From assembly GCA_012861695.1 (NCBI GenBank), contig JAAOOA010000062.1, forward strand, positions 734,001-798,000: DNA of 64,000 nucleotides. The letters run 5' to 3'. The notes beneath the pieces are model-generated. The model was not told the origin of the DNA. It was given only the letters and a program-made list of their open reading frames with translations, and did not search any database. The position numbers and the translations under genes are program-made. Each line of letters opens with the position of its first letter. Position 1 is the first letter of the stretch. The stretch comes from Trematomus loennbergii (Eukaryota; Chordata; Actinopteri; Perciformes; Nototheniidae). Positions 39,257-50,800 of the stretch are shown here, in pieces.

Positions 39257-40580
39257 CAGTGTTAATTTTGGCAGCTGTTTTTGATTTAGTCTTAGTCTTT
39301 AGACGAAAATGGTTATTAGTTTTAGTCACATTTTAGTCATTCCTATCCTTCGTAGTTTTAGTCTAGTTTTAGTCGACGAAAACTCAAAACGTTTTAGTCT
39401 TCTTTTAGTCGATGATTTTAGTCGGTATTCTTGTAGGTACTTTTTGTTATTTTTTAAAGGGAAAAACTAAACAAATTGTTAACCGAATTAACATTGCTTT
39501 ATTTACATGTGAAATAAATAAATAAAATATGTATAGGTTGAGGTACTTGTACTTTACATTTAAATGTTTTGCTACTTAGTTCTTCTACTCCTCTACAGTT
39601 CAGAGGTAAATGATGTACTTTACTCCACTACATGTATTTAATCCTTAGTTACTTCACAGATGTGGATGAATGATGTGAAATATAATCAAGTGTTAAATCA
39701 GACTTTAGTTCCACCTGGAGTAAATCCACAAGCTACTCTGCAGTATACAAAGTCATTCAAACTAGCTGCACCTTTACCAGCTTTGAGAACACTTTAATGA
39801 TCAATAATTATAAAATATATCATATTATTATTCTGAAATGGACCAATCTGCACAATCACTACTTTTACTGTCGCTACTTTTATACTTTTACTTGAGGAAC
39901 ATTTTGAATGCAGGACTTTTACTGTAACAGAGTATTCATACACTATGGTATTTTTACTTAACTACAAGATCCGAGTACTTCTCCCACCTCTGCGCACCTG
40001 ATGTGATAACGTTACTCGTAATTGGCGCAACAGAGCTACGAGTTAAGGAAGTCGAAAATTGTGCATTTCTCCGATTGAATATGACGCCTTTTGGCCGGCT
40101 GTTTGGACAGACTACTCGTGTCAACGCGCTAACGCCATAACACTAATGGCAAAACGAGCTTTTTCCACATCGAGCCTTGTAGAGTGTCTCTATACTTCTG
40201 AACGCTCCGTCCCCGGCAGATCTCTGCCGCTGCAGCGAGTCTGTTACGCCCCGCCCCCCGCACACAGAGAGACACAGGGAGATCGCTCTTCTGGAGTGAA
40301 GAGAGCGGAAATAATGATATTGCAAGTTAGAAACGTAAGATGCATTTTGACAGACAAGACGGACACTTGGGGGAAAATACCCTGCATTTTGAATGTCCGA
40401 TAGTCCACCATTAACACCTTAGTCCCGTCTCGTCTCGTCAACGAAAACTAAATATACATTTCGTCATAGTTTTCGTTATCAAGAATCTATTTTTAGCTCG
40501 TCATCGTCTCGTCTTAGTCATGTAAAAAGGTCGTTGACGAACATTTTTCGTCATAGTTTTCGTTGACGAAATTAACACTG
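39257..40580. mobile_element. hAT non-autonomous element copy A, 1324 bp
   Basis: Ends CAGTGTTAATTT and its reverse complement AAATTAACACTG. A perfect 8-bp duplication CTCTTGTT lies at 39249-39256 and 40581-40588. It carries TTTAGTC / CGACGAAAAC subterminal repeats and an internal copy of the 530-bp hAT-like family (about 39540-39993). The second copy is at 48924-50516, inverted. Confidence 0.88.
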
Positions 40581-40648
40581 CTCTTGTTTCTGCATAATGC
40601 TGTGGTGCTAGGCCAAGAATTCTCAGTCCAATAAACCCAATTATTTAA

Positions 40649-40997
40649 AGGTCCCATGTCATGCTTTTCCGGTTATTACCCGTCCCCTTGTGTGTTATGA
40701 AGGGTTTTTATGCATGTAAACGGTCTGCAGAGTCAAAACCCCTCAAAGTACACCTGTAGGGAGTAAAACTCTAACACAGAAAAGACCTCCCCAAAACGCC
40801 TTGTTGGAGATTTCTCATGTTCTTCCTGGGCATCGTGACGTCTGGATACCCAGTAGCCACGCCCAGAGCTATGACGCGATACGGTCATGCGGTACCCGGA
40901 AGCAAATGGACCAATCCGTGGAGCCGTTACGTTACGTCCGCGGAGCCGTTACGTTAAGCCCCGCTGATTGGTCCAAATTGACCAATCCACGGACTTC

Positions 40998-41028
<31 letters not shown>

Positions 41029-41510
41029 GTGCAGACAGCTCAGCTGATTTCTCCTCCCTGGCTGCAGGCTAATAACAGACAGTTGGGATCGCGGTGAAAT
41101 TCTCTCTGCAGACCATTCTCACAGCGTTTATCAACCTTTTTCTTACTCAATATCAAGCCACACTTATTGTTTTTACTTCGGCTGTGACTTTGTGTGTGCT
41201 CAGGATGAGTTTGGCTGTGTTTCGCTATGTATCCTAAACAAGGAAACAACACCTCCACGGAGCTCAGCGCGATTCACAACGTCCCGACCAATCAGAGCAC
41301 ACTGTGCTCACAGGGAGGGTGGGGGCTGGAGCTTTGGGAGCTACAACGAGCCGTTAAAGGCAGAGAGTGAAATTCAGTGAATACACGTAGTTTACAGAGA
41401 TGCTGTTTGAGAAACCAATGTGAGTTTGGAAATATGCACAGTATAAATCTATTCTAGTAGACCTCAACAATGGAATTATGATCAGTGGAAATGGCCATGA
41501 CATGGGACCT
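40649..41510. mobile_element. TTAA-flanked element, short copy
   Basis: Ends AGGTCCCATGTCATGC and, reversed, AGGTCCCATGTCATGG. The left flank is TTAA and the right TTTA. Related to 27496-29863 but without the THAP remnant. Contains a CA microsatellite at 40999-41024. Confidence 0.7.
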
Positions 41511-41763
41511 TTTATTTAAAACATTTTCAAGCTAATTCACCAGAACTGCTGCTACCTGTTAGTTACTGTTGGTTCCCTGCAGGTTTGAGTTTAGATTACA
41601 CATGCATCCCTTTTTAAATGAATCCTACAATCTGATAGTTAATATGAAAGCAACTCCAGCCTGTTGTGCCTGTTTTAAGTTGCATTCATGATTAGGGTTG
41701 CATGAATTGAAATGATTGTGTTTCCAGATACTGACAGCAGATCTCTGCTCTGCTCGTCTGTAG

Positions 41764-41883
41764 CATGAGCTCTGAGCCATGGACCGGATCACCTTCCACC
41801 ATGACACCGTGCTGTCAGACGTGCACATGCTGCGGCCAACGCCCGCCACCTCATGACCCGCCTCAACTCTGTGGGCCAGCCCG
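41764..41883 (+). other. mettl22: mettl22 start exon with apparent 1-bp deletion
   Basis: From the ATG at 41779 the frame reads through VHMLRP, then TPATS and TGA (41854-41856). Shifting by one base after 41837 restores NARHLMTRLNSVGQP, matching the family. A base is therefore missing between CC and AAC, by deletion, assembly error or polymorphism. The donor CCCG|GTGCGT and phase 1 exit fit the exon at 56048. Confidence 0.8.
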
Positions 41884-44800
41884 GTGCGTATCACCTACTC
41901 TTTGGGTCTGCAGCCTGTTCTGTGTGTCATGTGTGGACAAATGAAATGGTGTGAAAGAAAGGTTGAACAAGTTATTTAGAGACATGTTTCAGTCAGGCAT
42001 CAAATCAACATTGTTATACTAAAGCCCATTCCCCATGTCATTTTCATCTATATTATATCCATCATTTAAAATGATCGTTTGTCATAACACCAACAGTTTT
42101 GAATATTACTATTTACTGATTACTTAAAGTGGACCTATCATGCTATATTTTAATAATATAGTGTAGGACCATTCCTATATAAGGTATATTTATACTTTTT
42201 TTTTTTCAAAATACCAAACAGATCATGCATTTTAGCCATGCCTCATTTCGCTCAATTTGACATGTTTTAGCTCTGGATTTGCAAGGGCTGATTCTGTGAG
42301 AACAGCACCATCTACTGGTCTGGCATATGTACTACAGCGTCTCCAGCGCTTTCGAACGGCAATGGCCGTGGCTGTCTCCTCCTGATTGGTGGAGTTGGCC
42401 CAATAGCCGTAGCGCCACCGTCCTGACGTCAGGACAGTGTTCAAATCTGGATCAGTTTTTATCAGATCCGTTGCAGCCCCTTTTTTAGAGATTTGGGTAT
42501 GGAGGAAAATAGAGAGGGTTGTGTTTTCTGACACTTGGTGAGTTCCCTGGAACACTGGGGACACATATTCATGTATAAAAGACGTACAAAAGTGCATTTT
42601 GCATGATAGGTCCCCTTTAATGTAAATAAAGTTGATTGTTACAGATTGTTAAAGTTGATTGTTACAGTTACCCCCCCCCCCCCACCTTATCACCTGAATC
42701 TCCTTCTAGAGCACCATTGTGTTCTTTTTAACCAAATATCTCTCAGAGGGGCGTAGGGAGTGGCTCCTTATTTTCATCTAAAGCAGGGGTGTCCAAACTA
42801 CGGCCCAGGGGCCATTTTGAATCGGCCCTCAGCAAATTCAAAAAGTATAATGGAACATGGCCCACACCTGAAACTTGTGCTTGTCTTATATTGTATTTCT
42901 TAGATATATTTAATACTTATATGACACGGTATAATTCACGTGTTAATAAGCCCACTTTTTAAATAAATTCTGTCAATTAAAGTTGGAAACATTTTCTAAC
43001 AAATGTAAGTTGATAAGAAAAGAGCCTTATTTACATAACAAGCTTGGAATACACCCTTCCCCATGCCCTATAACTAAAAGAGTTGCGACAGCGGAATACC
43101 AAAATGCTTGATCGTCACGTGGTTCATGGAGACTCAGATAGTTCCCGGAAGTTCGTGGCTGGCCATTTGAATGCATTCATATCTAATAAGGAGATAGAAC
43201 TGCGATTTTTGGTAATTAGTAGTCAATAAAGGTTTTTATTTGTAATATGTATACAACATATCGATATGTGTATGTAGTTACATGAATATGTCATTTAAAA
43301 AAAGTTAAATTCGCTAATATTTGAGGATTAAGATAAGAAGTACTTTATTGATACCAATTTGGGAAATGTTTGCATTGCAGCAGCAAAAGACAAGGCATTG
43401 TACATTAGAGAGTTAAAAGACTAGAAATAAACAATCCAAAATGTAAACATCTCAAATAGAAATAAAATAGCATTTACATAAAGTAGAAAATATACATATA
43501 TATATCTTACCTGCCTTGTTAACATATACATAGGCTAACGTTGCCTTGGTTAAAGAGCCTGTTGCTGTTGTTTATTGCTTTGAATTCTTTAAAACAAATA
43601 TTATCTTCTTAAACAGGTATGGTAGTCAGGAGCATCACATCCTAATGTTTATTGATATATTTAGAGGGAGGGGATGGCAAGGAATGTTTCACAATTCAGA
43701 TTAGAATAATTTCTACCATTTTTTTAATTCATGGTGGTTTCAGTAATCCCATGGTACTTGAGGACATAAGTAATCTAAATGACTAATGTAATAATAATAA
43801 TAATAATAATGGGTTCCATTTATAAAGCACTTCATATTTGAAATTTAAATCCCGAAGTGCTACAGGCGGTGAGCAGGAACAGTATAAATAGACATGACAC
43901 AACACGGTAGAATTAATAAAAAGCAATAAAAAAATAAAAAATAAAAATAAAGATAAAAGGATGGTAAAAGGGGTCTAGGCAAAGGCTCTTTTGAAAAGGT
44001 GGGTTTTGAGGCCTTTTTTAAAAGCCTCCACGCTCTGTGGTGCTCTCATGTGGTCGGGGAGAGCGTTCCACAGACTGGGGGCAGCCGAGCAGAAGGCCCG
44101 GTCTCCCATAGTACGGAGCTTAGTCCTGGGGGGTTTGAGCAGGTAGGAGTTGCTGGAGCGGGTGGTCCGCAAGGAAGTATGGGTGGTGAGGAGTTCCTTG
44201 AGGTAGGGAGGGGCAGTGCCATGGACACACTGGTGGGTGAGGACGGAGACCTTGAATTCTATCCTCAGTTCTACGGGTAGCCAGTGCAGTGCTTTAAGGA
44301 TGGGGGTGATGTGGTCATATTTGCGCACCCTCATCAGGATCCTAGCAGCGCTGTTCTGTATGTACTGGAGCTTCCGGATGCTTTTGTTAGGGATCCCGAT
44401 GAGGATGTCATCTTTATGACTTTCAGAAAGGACAGGAGACCGACAGGCAGTGTTGCCAACTCCATAGTAAGGAAAGTAGCTATTGGCTGTCCGAAAAGTC
44501 GCCAGAAGTCCCTAAATAACGTCATCGCCTAATTTGCATATCTGGTAATAGCGGTAAAAAAACGTTCCACCTTCAAGGATCAAAACTTGAAACCACCAGA
44601 GTAAATCCAGACGACAGTAGATCAGAAATGTCTCTATTAGAAAAAGTAGAAAGTAGTTTTAGTAGTTTTTAGTAGAAATCTCCCTTACAATAAAGGCAGT
44701 ATGCCCGTGTGTCATCTCCAATAAATGGCTTCAACCATCCTTTAAACTCAGGGTTTGATTCCCACTCCTTTCTGTACTTTTGTGAATACAGTTTTAGACT

Positions 44801-47800
44801 GTGACATGATGACCTACGTGGATGTTTAGCTTGTCACAGAGGCACACACACAGTGGACGAGGTGATTAAGTGACTGAGGCTGTGTGAGTCAAAGCAAAGG
44901 CAGTTATTTATTATAGTGTGACAGTGACAGTGAAGAAACATTTACATTTTACATTTAAATCCGCTCATGAGCAATTCATTTGCAGTCTCGACTCGGGAGA
45001 GTGTGGCTGTCTCCTCTCTGCTCTGACTGCAGCTGAGCTGCTGCGGGAGGCAACTGTGAGTCTGAGCGCCTGTGAGTACTATGGGAGGGCAGAGGGGCTC
45101 ACGGCAGCACCCGCGGCTCGTTAACTGCTGAACAATATGTGAGTCTCCAAACACCAGAAAAGTCCCTAATAACACCATTACAAGTCATTAAATTAGTCGT
45201 TAGTCGCTTTTGACAAAAATAAGTAGCCGGAGGGTTTGGAAAGCCGCCGAATTTAACGAGAAAGTCGCCAAGTTAGCAACACTGCCGACAGGTGCCTATC
45301 AAAGGACTAGCAGCAGCAGCATGATGATGATGTTAAATGTGTTGTTTTAGGAACATCCATTGTAAATAAATGGAATTCAATACACATTGCAAGTCAGCAG
45401 GAGCAATTTAACTATCACAAAAGACAACAACAGCAACAAAATATGTGAGGTAATCATATTTTTCACAAAACGAAGACCACACCATTGGGAAGCTTAATGT
45501 GTGGTTTCATAAAAATAAGGAACAGGGAGAGGCTTGCAAAACTCTGGGAGTTGAGACTCAGGGTGAGGGTCTCATTGCAGGTCTTCAGGCTCCATTGAAT
45601 CCCCCTGGGGTTCTTGTGCTGAAAGAGGGAAGGTTCAAGGTTCAAGGTTCTTTATTGTCAAACTGACATAGCTACAGAGTAATTATGTTGTTGAAAATCT
45701 TATGTCACAGGCTTCTCCAACAATGCAACATAATAATAATACAGATAGTAAGAGTAATACAAAAAAAAAATAGTTATAAAATAAAGTGAGTATGTGGAAT
45801 AGTGCAGTACGAGTCTATATAAAGTTATTGGAATGATATATATTAGATAGTAGATATATATTACTAAGTAGCAGATGAATGTTTTGAAATTGTTTCAGCA
45901 GTTCAATTTTTTAACAGTCTCACTGCCCGCGGGAAGAAACTGTCTCCGAATCTTCTTGTCTTTGCCAGGATGCTGCGGTAACGTCTGCCAGACGGCAACA
46001 GAAAGAACAGTTTGTGGCTGGGGTGATGGGGGTCTTTGATAATCCTGAGGGCTTTCTTCCTGAGCCGCTGGGAGTAAAGGTCCTCCATGGATGGCAGCTC
46101 CGTCCTGGTGATGTGCTGTGCAGTTTTCACCACCCTCTGTAAAGCCTTGCGATCGAGGTCGGTGCAGCTGCCGTACCAGGCCGTGATGCAGCCAGTCAGG
46201 ATCCTCTCTATGGTGCACCTGTAGAAGGTCAGGATCTCTCTATGGTGCACCTGTAGAAGGTCAGGATCTCTCTATGGTGCACCTGTAAAGGTCAGGATCC
46301 TCTCTATGGTGCACCTGTAGAAGGTCAGGATGCTCTCTATGGTGCACCTGTAGAAGGTCAGGATGCTCTCTATGTGCACCTGTAGAAGGTCAGGATGCTC
46401 TCTATGGTGCACCTGTAGAAGTTGCAGAGTATCCTGGAATCCATTTTGAACCTCCTCAGCCTGCGGAGGAAGAAGAGCTGCTGTCGAGCTTTCTTGGTGA
46501 TGGTGGTGGTGTGAAGAGTCCATGTCAGGTCCTCAGTGATGAGTCCATGTCAGGTCCTCAGTGATGTGGACCCCAAGGAACCACCATTGATGGTGATGGG
46601 GGCGTGTCCCTCTCCTTGCTGCTTCCTGTAATCCACAATCAGCTCCTTTGTTTTGCTGATGTTGAGATGGAGGTTGTTATCCTGGCACCAAGATGTCAGG
46701 TTTCCGACCTCCTCTCTGTACGCCGTCTCATCGCCGTCTGTGATCTGGCCGATGACGGTCGTGTCATCAGAAAACTTCACGATGGTGTTGGAGCTGTGTG
46801 TGGCCACACAGTCGTGAGTGAACAGGGAGTAGAGGAGAGGGCTGAGCACGCAGCCAGAGACAAAGACAGGAGAAAGGGTTAGATACATATAGCAACCTAT
46901 AGGATGGGAAATTGCTGACCCATTTTAAACTTACCTTGTGTTTTCACTCTCACTTAGGTCCCTCTCCCTTTGCCATCAATCCAAAATCAGCTGAGCTGCA
47001 ACATAATACAGACAGGTAATAATCAACCGAATCACAAGGACTTTATATGGCTCTGCTAAAAACACTCACCCATAAATTATGTTTTTGTTTACTGTTAGAA
47101 AGTCTCAAATATGCACTCTAAATCCATATCAATAGCGATGTATCACAAAAGTAGCTCTCTTCCTTATTATTATGTAACGTTAACTATAATATACTAGCTT
47201 GAACTCCAAAATGGATATCCTCATTTCACCACCTCCACCCACTACAATCACACGCCCCAATGTTATATTTAACTACAATGTAACTCCCTCCACCCCGCAA
47301 AATCACGTTTAGAAGCCCCTTTTCTCTAATTCCACAACGTTGGCCGAAATGACATTAAGAGAATGGAATTTACAATTAAAAGGCTGATTTACATTACATT
47401 ACATTACATTGCATTTAGCTGAGGCTTTTATCCAATGCGACTTACAATAAGTGCATTCGACCAAGAAGATACAAACTTGAAGAAAACAGAATCATATAAG
47501 TACATTAGGTTTCATAGAGCTAAAACATTTCAAGTGCTACTCATGTGTAATCTATCTGCTGTCCTGATTTCAATGGGGAGCTCATTCCACCATTATGGAG
47601 CCAGGATAGCAAACCCACGTGTTTTTGCTGATGGGAACTTGGGTCCCCCTCGCAGTGCAGGTGCAGCGAGCCGTTTGGCTGATGCAGAGCGGAGTGCACG
47701 TGCTGGGGTGTATGGTTTAACCATGTCCTGGATGTAGGAAGGGCCAGATCCATTCACAGCATGGTACGCAAGTCCCAGTGTCTTGAAGTGGATTCTAGCA

Positions 47801-50800
47801 GTTACCGGAAGCCAGTGAAGTGAGCGGAGGAGCGGTGTGGTGTGGGAGAATTTAGGAAGGTTGAAGACCAGACGAGCTGCTGCATTCGGGATGAGCTGCA
47901 GAGGTCGGATGGCACATGCAGGTAGACCAGCCAGGAGGGAGTTGCAGTAGTCTAGGCGTGAGATGACGAGAGCCTGGGCCAGAACCTGCGTCGCTTTCTG
48001 GGTCAGGAGGGGACGTATCCTCCTGACGTTATAAAGCGTGTATCTGCAGCAGCGGGTTGTAGCAGCGATGTTTGCAGTGAAGGACAGGTTGTTATCTAGG
48101 GTCACACCCAGATTCCTTGCAGTCTGAGTCGGGGAAACAACAGAGGGGCCGATGTTGATTGTTAGGTCAAGAGTGGGACAATCTTTTCCCGGAAGGAAAA
48201 GCAGTTCAGTCTTGTCAAGGTTGTGCTTGAGGTGGTGAGCAGACATCCACTGAGAGATGTCTGCTAGACAAGCAGAGATGCATGCGACGACCTGGGTCTC
48301 TGAGCGGGGAAAAGAATAAATTAATTGGGTGTCGTCAGCGTAGCAGTGGTATGAAAAACCATGCAGGCTAATGACAGATCCGAGCGAGTTTGTGTACAGA
48401 GAGAAGAGGAGGGGACCAAGAACAGAGCCCTGAGGGACCCCTGTAGTTAATTGACAAGGGTCGGACTCGGACCCTTTCCAAGTTACCCTGTAGGTACGGT
48501 CTTTGAGGTATGAGGTGAGGAGGGAAAGTGCAGAGCCTGAAACTCCAAGTTCTTGGAGAGTGCGAAGGAGGATCTGATGGTTCACCGTGTCGAATGCAGC
48601 AGACAGGTCCAAAAGGATGATGACAGAGGAGAGGGAGGCTGCTTTAGCCGTGTGCAGTTCCTCGAGACAGCGAGGAGAGCAGTTTCTGTGGAGTGACCTG
48701 CCTTGAAACCAGACTGGTGCGGATCCAGAAGGTTGTTCTGATGGAGATAACAGGAGAGTTGTTTAAAGACAGCGCGTTCAAGTGTTTTAGACAGGAACGG
48801 GAGGAGAGAGACAGGCCTGTAGTTTATAACATCAGACGGGTTGAGAGTGGGTTTCTTTAGGAGAGGGTTTACTCTTGCCTCCTTGAGACTGTTTGGAAAG
48901 TGACCAGAAGTTAGAGAAGTATTCAGTGTTAATTTCGTCAACGAAAACTATGACGAAAAATGTTCGTCAACGACCTTTTTTACATGACTAATACGAGACG
49001 ATGACGAGCTAAAAATAGATTATTGATAACGAAAACTATGACGAAATGTATATTTAGTTTTCGTTGACGAGACGAGACGGGACTAAGGTGTTAATGGTGG
49101 ACTATCGGACATTCAAAATGCAGGTATTTTCCCCCAAGTGTCCGTCTTGTCTGTCAAAATGCATCTTACGTTTCTAACTTGCAATATCATTATTTCCGCT
49201 CTCTTCACTCCAGAAGAGCGATCTCCCTCTCTCTCTGTGTGCGGGGGGCGGGGCCTCTCAGACACGCTGCAGCGGCTCACAGAGATCTGCCGGGGACAGA
49301 GCGTTCAGAAGTATAGAGACACTCTACAAGGCTCGATGTGGAAAAAGCTCGTTTGCCATTAGTGTTATGGCGTTAGCGCGTTGACACGAGTAGTCTGTCC
49401 AAACAGCCGGCCAAAAGCGTCATATTCAATCGGAGAAATGCACAATTTTCGACTTCCTTAACTCGTAGCTCTGTTGCGCCAATTACGAGTAACGTTATCA
49501 CATCAGGTGCGCAGAGGTGGGAGAAGTACTCGGATCTTGTAGTTAAGTAAAAATACCATAGTGTATGAATACTCTGTTACAGTAAAAGTCCTGCATTCAA
49601 AATGTTCCTCAAGTAAAAGTATAAAAGTAGCGACAGTAAAAGTAGTCATTGTGCAGATTGGTCCATTTCAGAATAATATATATGATATGTTTTATAATGA
49701 TTGATCATTAAAGTGTTCTCAAAGCTGGTAAAGGTGCAGCTAGTTTGAATGACTTTGTATACTGCAGGGTAGCTTGTGAATTTACTCCAGGTGGAACTAA
49801 AGTCTGATTTAACACTTGATTATATTTCACATCATTCATCCACATCTGTAAAGTAACTAAAGGGATTAAATACATGTAGTGGAGTCAAAGTACATCATTT
49901 ACCTCTGAACTGTAGTGGAGTAGAAGTACTAAGTAGCAAAACATTTAAATGTAAAGTACAAGTACCTCAACATTTTACTCAAGTACAGTACAATATAATA
50001 ACATCATTATATTTTATTTATTTATTTCACATGTAAATAAAGCAATGTTAATTCGGTTAACAATTTGTTTAGTTTTTCCCTTTAAAAAATAACAAAAAGT
50101 ACCTACAAGAATACCGTTAAAGTACCGGATCGATAAGCAGTTTGATAAGAGTAGTAGTACCGTTAAAAACCTTAGCGATATAGGGATGGGTCCCTATATA
50201 TTACACAAGTAAAGTGTTAAGAGAAGGAAATGTTGCTTTACAAATTTCAACACTTGATGCTGTCACCTTGATTCCAATGTCAGAAACCTGTATTTGCCTA
50301 ACTGAATTGGTTTAAAGAGAGAAAACATTTTGACTAAAAGTTGACTAAAATGTAATTTTTCATCGACTAAAAGTTGACTAAAACGTTTTGAGTTTTCGTC
50401 GACTAAAACTAGACTAAAACTACGAAGGATAGAATGACTAAAATGTGACTAAAACTAATAACCATTTTCGTCTAAAGACTAAGACTAAATCAAAAACAGC
50501 TGCCAAAATTAACACGGGAATTGATGAGATGGGTGAGAAACGGTAGAATATCAGGAGCGATAGTCTGAAGGAGGTTTGAGGGGATAGGGTCCAGAGGACA
50601 GTGGTAGGACGGGCAGAGGTAATGAGGGTAAGAACCTCACTTGGAGAGAGAGGGGAAAAGGAGGTTAGTGTGTGGGTGAACGGTGGTCAGGTGACCCAGT
50701 GGTGACTAATGGTGGGTCAGAAAAAGAAGAGCGAATGTCATCAACCTTTTTTTCAAAGTAGTTAACAAAGTCGCTTGGAAGAAGGGAGGAGGGGGAAGGG

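Noticed and set aside
43999..44280. Plus-strand open frame opposite the LINE
   Set aside because: Shadow of the L2-like reverse transcriptase on the minus strand.
46958..47015. Exon-like stretch with acceptor TCACTTAG|GTCCCTC and donor ACAG|GTAATA in the mettl22 intron
   Set aside because: The exon at 56048 joins mettl22's first coding exon directly in phase and matches the family (GQP-VFISKFK), so this one is not needed and has no family match.
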